A DNA stretch of 64,000 nt from CBDAPE01 sp965198325. GTDB lineage: Bacteria; Pseudomonadota; Alphaproteobacteria; UBA828; JAPUJA01. Location of the stretch: NCBI GenBank assembly GCA_965198325.1, contig CBDAPE010000019.1, forward strand, positions 558,001 through 622,000, written 5' to 3'. A model generated the notes under the pieces. The model was not told the DNA's origin, made no database searches, and saw only the letters and a list, made by a program, of their open reading frames with translations. Shown piece by piece: positions 1 through 8,164 of this stretch (positions within the stretch are counted from its first letter, which is position 1; each line of letters starts with the position of its first letter). The position numbers and the translations under genes were made by a program.

Positions 1-1
1 C

Positions 2-2179
2 GATCTGAAGCGTGCCGGATTGGGTTCTCTTCCTTGTGTCTGGATCCTCCGAAACAAGGATGGTTCACGCATGAAAATGCCGCCCAAACCACTTCTCGCG
101 GTCGATCGGGTCCGGCATGCCGGCGAAGCCGTGGCCATCGTGATCGGTGAAAGTTGGAATATAGCGCGTGATCTGGCCGATCTCGTCGTCGTCGACTATG
201 AGGGAATTCGTCCTGTCGTCGATACGGCGAGCGCAGACCTGGAAGGAAAGGCCCAGCTTCACTATGAAGCGCCGAATAACGTGTGCTTCGATTGGGAAAA
301 CGGCGACAGGAATGCGGTTGAAGCCGCTTTCGCGAAAGCGCATCACGTGACCAAGCTCGATTTGGTCGTCAACCGACTCGTACAGGCTCCCATGGAAGCC
401 CGCGCGGTAAACGCCGAGTACGACACTGCGAGCGATCGTTACACTGTGTATTTGTCCTCTCAAAATCCCCATATTATCCGCAGCGTGCTCGCATCCTCAT
501 TGCTGAAAGTGCCGGAAAACAAGATACGGGTCATTGCTCCGGACGTGGGCGGCGGTTTTGGAATGAAGAGCTTCGCCTATGCCGAAGAGGGCGTCGTGTC
601 ATGGGCCGCAAAGAAGTTGGGTCGCCCCGTGAAATGGACGTCCGATCGCTCGGAAAGCTTTCTAACCGATTCCCAGGCGCGCGATCATGTTACGCACGCA
701 GAGTTGGCGCTCGATGCCGAAGGCACGTTTCTCGCACTGCGAGCAAGTACCGTCGCCAACCTGGGCGCCTATTTGTCGACTTTCGCATCGGCAATCCCGA
801 CATTTTTCTACACGACAATTTTGGCGGGCACCTACCGGACGCCGGCGATCTATTGCGAGGTCAAGGGCGTGTTTACAAACACGGTCCCCGTGGATGCATA
901 CCGTGGCGCAGGCCGACCCGAAGGCGTGCTGGTTCACGAACGATTAATTGAAAATGCAGCCCGAGAGATGGGCATCGACCGGGCGGAAATCCGACGGCGC
1001 AATTTCATACCGAAGGAAGCAATGCCATACAAGACCCCGGTCGGTCTCGAATACGATTCCGGCGATTTTGTGACCCTCATGGAGGACGCGCTAAGAACCA
1101 GCGATTACAAAAATTTCGAAGAGCGTCGCCGTGAAAGCGCAACAAAGGGAAAATTGCGCGGGATCGGAATCTCATCGCTCATTGAAAACGGCTCGATGGG
1201 GCCGTCGAAATTGATGGGCTCCTTCGGCTCCAGCGTCGGCTTCGCCGAGTCAGCGGAAGTGCGCGTCCATCCCGGAGGCTCGGTAACCCTGCTGACTGGA
1301 AGCCACTCCCACGGACAGGGACACGAGACCACCTTTGCTCAAGTGGTTGCGGACAGCCTTCACCTGCCGCTCGATAGAATCGAGGTCGTTCACGGCGATA
1401 CTGATCAGATCCCTTACGGCACCGGCACGTATGCCTCGCGCTCGATGGCTCTCGGCGGGTCGGCAACCACCTTGGCGACCCAAAAAGTCATCAGTAAAGG
1501 ACGGAAAATCGCCGCTCACCTGCTTGAGGTGGCCGAGGACGATATCGATTACAGGGATGGCGCGTTTACGGTCGAGGACACGAATAAATCCATAACATTC
1601 GAGGATCTCGCAGACGAAGCTTATCTGGGGCAGAATTTTCCGTCTCAGGTCGTCGAGCCCGGTCTTGACGAAACAGCATTCTACGATCCAGAGAACATGA
1701 CTTACCCCAACAGCTGTCATGTCTGTGAAGTCGAAATCGATCAGGAGACCGGTGAACTTGAAATCGTTCAATACGTTATGATCGATGACTTCGGCACGAT
1801 CATCAATCCTATGATCGTCGAGGGCCAGGTGCACGGTGCCTTGGCCCAAGGCATTGGTGAGGTGTTATTCGAGAACGCGGTTTATGATAGCGAGACAGGC
1901 CAGCTTCTGGCCGGATCATTCATGGATTATTGCATGCCGCGAGCGGATAGTATGAAAGCCCCAAACCAGTCGACTAATGAAAACAACCCCTGCACTCACA
2001 ACCCGCTGGGTGTAAAGGGTTGCGGAGAATCGGCCACGATCGGAGCGCCTGCCGCCGTCTCGAATGCGATCGTCGATGCCTTGAGCGTATTCGGCATCAC
2101 ACATATCGATGTGCCCGCGACACCTGAGAAACTGTGGTCCGCCATTCGGGAATCGGTGGAGGCGGGGCCGACCGAATAA
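2..2179 (+). CDS. Molybdopterin-binding subunit of a xanthine dehydrogenase/CoxL family hydroxylase (5' end outside window)
   Basis: Large catalytic subunit of a molybdenum hydroxylase (CO dehydrogenase/xanthine dehydrogenase family), which oxidises a C-H or aldehyde substrate at a Mo cofactor and passes electrons to FAD and 2Fe-2S subunits. The frame is open from base 2, so the N-terminus lies before the window; a TTG at 20 is internal. About 725 residues remain of a usual 770-800. Visible: the AYRGAGR motif (around base 898), which marks the form II/CoxL-like group rather than true form I CO dehydrogenase (AYXCSFR), and a C-terminal KGCGES segment carrying the expected catalytic Glu. Medium and small subunits are not in the window. 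The substrate cannot be read from the sequence. Confidence 0.9.
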   Translation, partial: DLKRAGLGSLPCVWILRNKDGSRMKMPPKPLLAVDRVRHAGEAVAIVIGESWNIARDLADLVVVDYEGIRPVVDTASADLEGKAQLHYEAPNNVCFDWENGDRNAVEAAFAKAHHVTKLDLVVNRLVQAPMEARAVNAEYDTASDRYTVYLSSQNPHIIRSVLASSLLKVPENKIRVIAPDVGGGFGMKSFAYAEEGVVSWAAKKLGRPVKWTSDRSESFLTDSQARDHVTHAELALDAEGTFLALRASTVANLGAYLSTFASAIPTFFYTTILAGTYRTPAIYCEVKGVFTNTVPVDAYRGAGRPEGVLVHERLIENAAREMGIDRAEIRRRNFIPKEAMPYKTPVGLEYDSGDFVTLMEDALRTSDYKNFEERRRESATKGKLRGIGISSLIENGSMGPSKLMGSFGSSVGFAESAEVRVHPGGSVTLLTGSHSHGQGHETTFAQVVADSLHLPLDRIEVVHGDTDQIPYGTGTYASRSMALGGSATTLATQKVISKGRKIAAHLLEVAEDDIDYRDGAFTVEDTNKSITFEDLADEAYLGQNFPSQVVEPGLDETAFYDPENMTYPNSCHVCEVEIDQETGELEIVQYVMIDDFGTIINPMIVEGQVHGALAQGIGEVLFENAVYDSETGQLLAGSFMDYCMPRADSMKAPNQSTNENNPCTHNPLGVKGCGESATIGAPAAVSNAIVDALSVFGITHIDVPATPEKLWSAIRESVEAGPTE

Positions 2180-2546
2180 CAGCTGGAAACGGCGATGCGG
2201 GAGAGATCGCCCCTCCCGGACCGCAGACGGTCTGACCGGCTGAGGAACGCTATCCCCGTCGGACACGTCGTTCGGTATCGCTCCTTCTCGATACGCGAAC
2301 TCCAAAGGGTGGATAAGATTGGCAGTGCGTCTGCAGAACCTTACGAGGAGTTGATCCGACCACGACCGGGCGACCGGACAAGGCGTGAACGACCATGACG
2401 TTCGTTTTTGCCAGCCACGTCGGCCAACATGAGAACGGCGGCGCAATAATCCCCCATTGAAGCGCCCGGTTGATCCGGCTGTGGCGGACCAAAAAGGGAC
2501 CGTCTATAGCCTTCGGTCAGAGTTACTCTGACTGGAAGGCGGGGGG

Positions 2547-4046
2547 ATGTATCGAGTGGATTTGTACGCACGGGTTCGGCGGGCGTGCCGTGTCGATAGG
2601 ATGAGCGTCCACGAGGCGTCGCGGGTGTTTGGTGTGGACCGCAAGACGGTCCGCAAGATGCTGTCGTTCTCGGTGCCGCCAGGATATCGCCGAAGCACGC
2701 CGCCCCGGCGACCGAAGCTGGATCCGTTCACGGGGATCATCGATCGGATCCTGGAGGATGATCGGACCAGTCACCGCAAACAACGGCACACTGCAAAGCG
2801 CATCTTCGACCGTCTCCGGGACGAGTACGGCTTTACGGGCGGGTACACCATCGTGAAGGACTCCGTTCGCGAGCGGCGGCTTCGGTCACGTGAGGTGCTT
2901 GTGCCGCTCGTCCATTCCCCCGGTCACGCCCAGGCGGACTTCGGTGAGGCGATGGCGGTGATCGGCGGCGTGTCGCGCAAGGTCCACTTCCTTGCCTTCG
3001 ACCTTCCCCACAGCGATGGTTGTTTTGTGAAAGCCTATCCGGCGGAGACGACCGAGGCCTTTTACGATGGTCACAATGCGGCATTTGCCTTCTTCGGCGG
3101 CGTTCCCACATCCATCCTGTACGACAACACCAAGCTGGCTGTTGCCCGGGTCCTGGGAGATGGCAAGCGGCCGCGAACGCGCGTCTTCACGGAGTTGCAA
3201 TCCCACTATCTGTTCGAGGACAGGTTCGGCCGACCGGGCAAGGGGAATGACAAGGGCAAAGTCGAGGGACTGGTTGGCTTCATCCGGCGGGACTTCCTGG
3301 TCCCCGTCCCGCGGGCCGAGAGCTTCGAGGCGCTGAACGATGCTCTCGCGGGACAGTGCCGCCGGCGCCAGGCGGCGCGGCTGCGGGGTCACAAGGAGAC
3401 CATCGGCGAGCGCCTCGCACGGGACCGGGAAGCCTTCTTGCCTCTCCCCCCGGCACCATACGATGCCTGCGACAAGCGCACTGGACGGGTGAGCTCGCTG
3501 TCGCTGGTGCGCTGCCGGGGCAACGACTACTCGGTGCCCGTGGCCTATGGCCACCGCGAGGTGCTGATCCGGTGCTCCGTCGACGAGGTCGTTATCTCTT
3601 GCGGCGCGGAGGTGATTGCCCGGCACCGCCGGTCCTACGACAGCGAGGACCTGATCTTCGACCCGCTGCATTACCTACCCTTGATCGAGCAGAAGATCGG
3701 CGCCCTCGACCAGGCCGCGCCGTTGGCGGGCTGGGACCTGCCCGAGGCCTTCATCACTCTGCGACGCCTGCTCGAAGCCCGCATGGGCAAGGCGGGCAAG
3801 CGCGAGTACGTCCAGGTGCGCCGTCTGCTGGAGAGCTTCCGGCTCGAGGAGCTGACGGCAGCGGTCGGCGACGCGCTCAGGCTCGGCGCCATCGGCTTCG
3901 ATGCGGTGAAGCACCTGGTACTGTGCCGCATCGAGCGGCGGCCGCCCCGGCTCAACCTCGAGGTCTATCCGTACCTGCCGCGCGCCCGGGTCGCGACGAC
4001 GTCTGCCAAGTCGTACATGAGCCTGCTGTCGGGGCTCCGTGCATGA
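2547..4046 (+). CDS. istA: IS21 transposase IstA
   Basis: DDE transposase of an IS21-family element, 499 residues, full length. An N-terminal helix-turn-helix (around residues 15-45, SVHEASRVFGVDRKTVRKM) is followed by an rve/integrase core with acidic residues in QADFGEA, LYDNTK and GKVEGLVGF. The stop codon overlaps the istB start (ATGA), so the two are translationally coupled. Copy 3 on the other strand is nearly identical, and copy 2 keeps only the C-terminal part. Confidence 0.95.
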   Translation: MYRVDLYARVRRACRVDRMSVHEASRVFGVDRKTVRKMLSFSVPPGYRRSTPPRRPKLDPFTGIIDRILEDDRTSHRKQRHTAKRIFDRLRDEYGFTGGYTIVKDSVRERRLRSREVLVPLVHSPGHAQADFGEAMAVIGGVSRKVHFLAFDLPHSDGCFVKAYPAETTEAFYDGHNAAFAFFGGVPTSILYDNTKLAVARVLGDGKRPRTRVFTELQSHYLFEDRFGRPGKGNDKGKVEGLVGFIRRDFLVPVPRAESFEALNDALAGQCRRRQAARLRGHKETIGERLARDREAFLPLPPAPYDACDKRTGRVSSLSLVRCRGNDYSVPVAYGHREVLIRCSVDEVVISCGAEVIARHRRSYDSEDLIFDPLHYLPLIEQKIGALDQAAPLAGWDLPEAFITLRRLLEARMGKAGKREYVQVRRLLESFRLEELTAAVGDALRLGAIGFDAVKHLVLCRIERRPPRLNLEVYPYLPRARVATTSAKSYMSLLSGLRA

Positions 4047-4807
4047 CCGACACACCACGGCTGCTGCTCGTCCACCACCTCAAGAGGCTGAAGCTGCCGA
4101 CGGTCCTGAGGGAGTACGACAAGATCGCCCGGCAGTGCGCCTCTGAAGGCGTCGACCACGTTCGCTATCTCTTGCGTCTGGCCGAGCTCGAGCTGATCGA
4201 CCGCGAGCGCCGCATGGTCGAGCGGCGGATCAAGGCGGCGCGCTTCCCCGTGATCAAGAGCCTCGATAGCTTCGATTTCAAGGTCATCCCCTCGCTCAAC
4301 AAGACGCTGGTCCTGGAGCTCGCCCGCTGCGCGTACATCGAGCGCCGCGAGAACCTCATCGCGCTCGGCAACAGCGGCACCGGCAAGACCCACATCGCCC
4401 TCGGTCTCGGCTTGGCGGCCTGCCAGAAGGGCCTCTCGGTCGGCTTCATCACCGCCGCTGCCCTGGTCCACGAGCTCATCGAGGCCCGCGATGACAAGCA
4501 GCTGCTGAGGTTCCAGAAGAAGCTCGCCACCTACAAGCTTCTGATCGTCGACGAACTCGGCTTCGTGCCGCTGTCCAAGACCGGTGCCGAGCTCCTGTTC
4601 GAGGTGTTCAGCCAGCGCTACGAGCGCGGCGCGACCCTGGTCACCACCAATCTGCCGTTCGACGAATGGACCGAGGTGTTCGGCTCCGAGCGGCTGACCG
4701 GCGCTCTCCTCGACCGCCTCACCCATCACGTCAACATCCTCGAGATGAACGGCGACAGCTATCGGCTCAACCAGAGCCGCAGGCGTCAAACCCCGACGGC
4801 GAACTGA
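4043..4807 (+). CDS. istB: IS21 helper ATPase IstB
   Basis: AAA+ ATPase that assists IstA in target selection and transposition, 254 residues. Walker A is GNSGTGKT and Walker B is LLIVDELGF. The start is the ATG overlapping the istA stop. A longer open frame from 3356 is only an accidental extension antisense/out of frame to istA. It has one more Ala (TAAALVHE) than copies 2 and 3 (TAALVHE). Confidence 0.95.
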   Translation: MTDTPRLLLVHHLKRLKLPTVLREYDKIARQCASEGVDHVRYLLRLAELELIDRERRMVERRIKAARFPVIKSLDSFDFKVIPSLNKTLVLELARCAYIERRENLIALGNSGTGKTHIALGLGLAACQKGLSVGFITAAALVHELIEARDDKQLLRFQKKLATYKLLIVDELGFVPLSKTGAELLFEVFSQRYERGATLVTTNLPFDEWTEVFGSERLTGALLDRLTHHVNILEMNGDSYRLNQSRRRQTPTAN

Positions 4808-4997
4808 ACCGACCACCCAGCCCTCGCTTGACCCCGTGGGCCCACAGGTCCCCCCGCGCGCACCGCCGCGTCAGCCTGTTGAGGGCACGTCGCGTTGCGC
4901 GCGGGGCCCGCCCATGGACTACGGGGACAAGCCCGCAGCCGCCAGGTGGTCCCTTTTTACTCCGCCACGGCGGTCGCTTTTTGCTCCGCCGTTGACA

Positions 4998-5340
4998 CCT
5001 GGTCCGGGGCATCGTCTACCGCATCCAGGAAGATGCCCATGGTGGCTTATCCAACGCAACTCAGCGGCAGCTTCGGAGGTTGGCCAAAGGGTTAGCCGAG
5101 ACCGGCCGTGTAGCATCCGATACGAGCCCAAGACTTCGGCCCGGAACAAGGCTGGTGCGGGAATGGCGGAATAGGACCTATGTGGTGACCGTGACCGAGG
5201 ATGGCTTCGAATATGGCGGCCATACGCATCCCTCGCTCACGGCGATCGCCACGCACATCACGGGTGCCCATTGGTCGGGGCCGCGCTTCTTCGGCCTTCA
5301 GGCACCGAATGAAGCGGCGCGCGAGGTGAACCATGCCTGA
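4998..5340 (+). pseudogene. DUF2924 protein gene, 5' truncated at the IS21 junction (module 1)
   Basis: DUF2924 proteins of unknown function are encoded just upstream of large serine recombinases in alphaproteobacteria. The reading frame runs from the IS21 right end to 5340 and matches the C-terminal two thirds of the intact homologue at 57242-57700, including the signature TGAHWSGPRFFGL. The first ~45 residues are missing and unrelated DNA lies on the far side of the IS, so the gene is broken. A TTG at 5080 could start a shorter product. Its 3' end overlaps the recombinase start by 8 bases. Confidence 0.8.
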
Positions 5341-7084
5341 ACACCAAACTCGGCACGGGACCAAACGTCCGATCACCCTCCGATGCGCCATCTACACCCG
5401 GAAATCCTCCGAGGAAGGCCTCGAGCAGGACTTCAACTCGCTCCACGCCCAGCGCGAGGCTTGTGAGGCGTATATCGCGAGCCAGAAGCACGAAGGCTGG
5501 ATCGCCCTTCCAGCCTCCTACGACGACGGCGGGTTCTCGGGCGGCACCATGGAGCGGCCCGCCCTGCAGCGGCTTCTTCGGGATATCGAGAATGGCGAGA
5601 TCGACGTGATCGTCGTCTACAAGGTCGATCGGCTAACGCGGGCGCTTTCGGACTTTGCCAGGATCGTGGAGGTATTCGACCGTCGAGAGGTCTCGTTCGT
5701 CTCGGTCACGCAAGCCTTCAACACCACGACCTCGATGGGTCGCCTCACCCTCAACGTGCTGCTCTCATTTGCGCAGTTCGAGCGGGAGGTCACCGGCGAG
5801 CGGATCCGAGACAAGATCGCCGCCTCTAAGAAGAAGGGCATGTGGATGGGTGGCAACCCGCCGCTCGGCTACGATGTCTCAGACCGCAAGCTGGCGGTTA
5901 ACGAGGCGGAAGCCGAGACCGCCCGCCACATCTTCCGTCTCTATTGCCGGAGCAAGTCCGTACGCGAGCTGCGCCATCGGCTCAAGGCCGAAGGCATCAC
6001 CAGCAAGCGACGGATCATGCGCGACGGCAGCGTGGCCGGCGGCAAGCCCATCAACCGCGGCGTGCTCTATCACCTCCTGCAAAACCGTATCTACCTCGGT
6101 GAAATCGTTCACAGAGACAGTTCCTATCCGGGGCAACATGAAGCGATCATCGAGCGGGATCTCTGGGACCAGGTTCAGTCGATCCTTGCTGACAATATCA
6201 ACGGTGAACGACGAGGAATCACTAGCCAACCGAGCCTGCTGACAGGGCTTCTGGTCGACGAGCAGGGCGAGCGTCTCTCACCCAGCCACGCCGTCAAGCA
6301 AGGCCGGCGCTACCGATACTATGTGTCGCGCCATCTCATTGTGGAGGGCAGGAAGCCCAACCGGCAAGGGTGGCGCATCCCCGCCGCCGATCTCGAAAAC
6401 CTGGTTCTGGCTCGCATCGGTGCCTGGCTGTCTGACCCCGCCGCATTGAGCGAGGCCGCCGGAGGCGGCTCAGAAGATGCCTCGGCGCAAGCGGCGCTGA
6501 TCACAAGTGCCGGGGAGCTCGCCCAACGATGGCCTGACCTCTCGCCCGAAGAGACAAGGACCTACCTCGACGCCTTGGTCAGCCGGATCGACATCAGGGC
6601 GGGCATCGTCACCATCGAAGTTGACCGCGAAGCGATCGTCGAAACGATCTTCCTCGGACTTGGCGGAGCGCCAAAACCACAATCTGGTACGAGCCCGACC
6701 GCCAAGCACCTCGTCGCCCTTGAAATCCCCGCAGCACTCAAACGCGCAGGGACAGGTGTCCGTTTGGTCGTCCAGGGGGCAGCGCAGGCGGCCAACACCG
6801 ATCATTCTCTGATCAGGCTTCTGATCCGGGCATTCGCCATCCGTGAGAAACTCGACATGAACCCCAATCTCACCATGCAGCAGGTCGCAGATTCCGAAGA
6901 TATTGTTCCCTCCTACGTCACCCGGCTGCTGCGCCTCACCTTCCTCGCTCCGGATATCATCACGGCCATCGTAAAAGGCCGCCAGCCCATCGAACTGACA
7001 GCCAGCCGCCTCATGGGCGATACCCGCCTACCCCTTGAATGGCAGGCTCAACGTGATCTACTGGGCTTTGCCGTTGCCCGGTAA
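5333..7084 (+). CDS. Large serine recombinase (module 1)
   Basis: Site-specific recombinase of 583 residues. An N-terminal resolvase domain (about 15-165) carries the YTRKSS catalytic-Ser segment and the RLTRAL and ERIRDK motifs. A Recombinase domain (about 185-290) and a C-terminal region follow. The zinc-ribbon region (LLTGLLVDEQGERLSPSHA) lacks the paired cysteines of classic large serine recombinases. It is highly similar to the recombinase at 57693-59444 over its whole length. The start ATG overlaps the DUF2924 stop by 8 bases, as in the other module. The frame is intact, but the upstream partners are lost or broken. Confidence 0.93.
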   Translation: MPEHQTRHGTKRPITLRCAIYTRKSSEEGLEQDFNSLHAQREACEAYIASQKHEGWIALPASYDDGGFSGGTMERPALQRLLRDIENGEIDVIVVYKVDRLTRALSDFARIVEVFDRREVSFVSVTQAFNTTTSMGRLTLNVLLSFAQFEREVTGERIRDKIAASKKKGMWMGGNPPLGYDVSDRKLAVNEAEAETARHIFRLYCRSKSVRELRHRLKAEGITSKRRIMRDGSVAGGKPINRGVLYHLLQNRIYLGEIVHRDSSYPGQHEAIIERDLWDQVQSILADNINGERRGITSQPSLLTGLLVDEQGERLSPSHAVKQGRRYRYYVSRHLIVEGRKPNRQGWRIPAADLENLVLARIGAWLSDPAALSEAAGGGSEDASAQAALITSAGELAQRWPDLSPEETRTYLDALVSRIDIRAGIVTIEVDREAIVETIFLGLGGAPKPQSGTSPTAKHLVALEIPAALKRAGTGVRLVVQGAAQAANTDHSLIRLLIRAFAIREKLDMNPNLTMQQVADSEDIVPSYVTRLLRLTFLAPDIITAIVKGRQPIELTASRLMGDTRLPLEWQAQRDLLGFAVAR

Positions 7085-7340
7085 CGGTCAACGCCCAAAC
7101 ATATGCTGATAGCTCGCGCATGCCCCGGCATGCGCGTTGTCCAATCCAGCACCGCGCTCAAAACCGGTACCACCGAAAGGGCGCCGAGAGACGATCGCCG
7201 AGGAACCGCGTGCTAAACCGCACCGGAACGTCTCTGCCAGGCCAGTTCGATTACCGCCTCTCCCGCACACGCCCGGAATTTAACGACAAATCAGGGCCGC
7301 AACACATAAAATACGCAGCAATATCAATTGCTTAAGTGGG
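7085..7340 (+). repeat. Conserved right-end tail of recombinase module 1
   Basis: Non-coding tail after the recombinase that matches, with gaps, 59445-59701 behind the other full recombinase. Shared pieces include GCATGCGCGTTGTCCA, a GAGAGACG...CGTCTCT potential hairpin, AATCAGGGCCG and AAAATACGCAG. The shared part fades near GTGGGTGGC, which in the second copy abuts the 3' end of tRNA-Gln. It probably marks the right end of the module. Confidence 0.6.
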
Positions 7341-7410
7341 TGGCGGTGGGCACAGTCTGCCGCGAACCTGTCTCCGTGCAGGGCGTCAGAAGTCTTGGCA
7401 CCGGCGAATC

Positions 7411-7440
7411 GAAGTGGGACCAGGTGGGACTAGGTGGGAC
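7411..7440 (+). repeat. Three tandem 10-base repeats (NARGTGGGAC)
   Basis: GAAGTGGGAC, CAGGTGGGAC and TAGGTGGGAC follow one another directly. The surrounding 7341-7660 has no convincing gene; it contains a block related in inverted orientation to 56600-56770 (see findings). Confidence 0.7.
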
Positions 7441-7660
7441 GGAGGGAACAGAATCAATAGGTTGTGCGAGGTGGTTCGAGGCGCGGACCGGGGGGCGGAC
7501 GCGAGGCAAAAGTCTTGGCACTCGGCACTGATAACGGGGCGTGAAACGGCGATTTACCGGCTGTTTACGGCCGGATAAATGCGCGTGATCGAGGGTTCCG
7601 TAAAACCGGCGAGATTGGCGCGATTGAAGAGCCCGAATCGTGGCGTCGAGGGCGTAGATT

Positions 7661-7855
7661 TCAGTCGGCGAAATCCTCGCCGTGATTCTCGCCGTCACTC
7701 GGGGCCGGAACGACCAGCCCATCGAAAACTGCGAGCAAGGTTTCGTGGAGGGGTGGATTGAGGATGGGCCAGTATTCGTCCGCGAGCAGGGTCAGGAATT
7801 CAACCGGGTCGTGGGTCGGATCGAGGAGGTCCCACATTCCCCACGGGCCGGCCAT
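7661..7855 (-). pseudogene. C-terminal fragment of an unrecognised protein
   Basis: An open frame ending in a stop at 7661 reads as a plausible acidic, Leu-rich protein tail (DPVEFLTLLADEYWPILNP). Its upstream end runs into the IS6 transposase scrap in another frame, so it looks like a gene cut by that element. I do not recognise the family, and the apparent ATG at 7855 belongs to the IS6 sequence. Confidence 0.35.
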
Positions 7856-8055
7856 GGCGCTTCATCGTCCGTTTCAGAAACTTCAGCGCTGCCCCGCGAT
7901 CCCGGTGCCTCGTGGCAGAAACCTCGAACACCCCGCCTTCATGGTCCACTGCACGCCAGAGGTAATGCGTCTCACCACTGACCCTGACAAACATCTCGTC
8001 CAGGTGCCGGCGCCATCGGGAATGCGAGGCATCATGAACACTGACTTCCGTCCGG
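7850..8055 (-). pseudogene. IS6-family transposase fragment
   Basis: The minus strand encodes the core RRHLDEMFVRVSGETHY...LWRAVDHEG...FLKRTMKRHGRP of an IS6 transposase, the segment around the first and second catalytic Asp. Both the N-terminal HTH part and the C-terminal part are absent. It resembles the longer IS6 copy at 47227-47949 but is clearly diverged. Confidence 0.75.
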
Positions 8056-8164
8056 CTTCGGTTTTCATGAAGCTGGACGGGTAAGGCACCAAGTCGGACG
8101 TTTCCAATCGCGGTTCCGAGCGCTATCCTGACGCAAAAGTCAAAGCCTGTGGATAGGGGAGATC

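Larger units (their letters stand above)
2430..4997 (+). mobile_element. IS21-family element, copy 1
   Basis: About 2.57 kb element with istA-istB. The ends are related inverted repeats: the left begins TGAGAACGGCGGCGCAA and the right, read inward, TGTCAACGGCGGAGCAA. Short GGCGG-centred repeats recur just inside each end, as is usual for IS21. Copies 2 and 3 in this window share these ends. The right flank begins inside a DUF2924 gene whose 5' part is missing. No target duplication is visible, so a rearrangement took place at this copy. End positions are by eye. Confidence 0.85.

Noticed and set aside
2180..2429. Several short frames between the CoxL-like gene and IS21
   Set aside because: None has a ribosome site or recognisable motif; treated as intergenic.
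3356..4042. Long frame apparently extending IstB upstream
   Set aside because: It runs through istA in another frame and is Pro/Arg/Gly-rich; the real istB start overlaps the istA stop.
5080..5340. Independent short gene from the TTG at 5080
   Set aside because: The same frame is open back to the IS21 end and matches DUF2924 there, so it is a truncated gene and not a native start.
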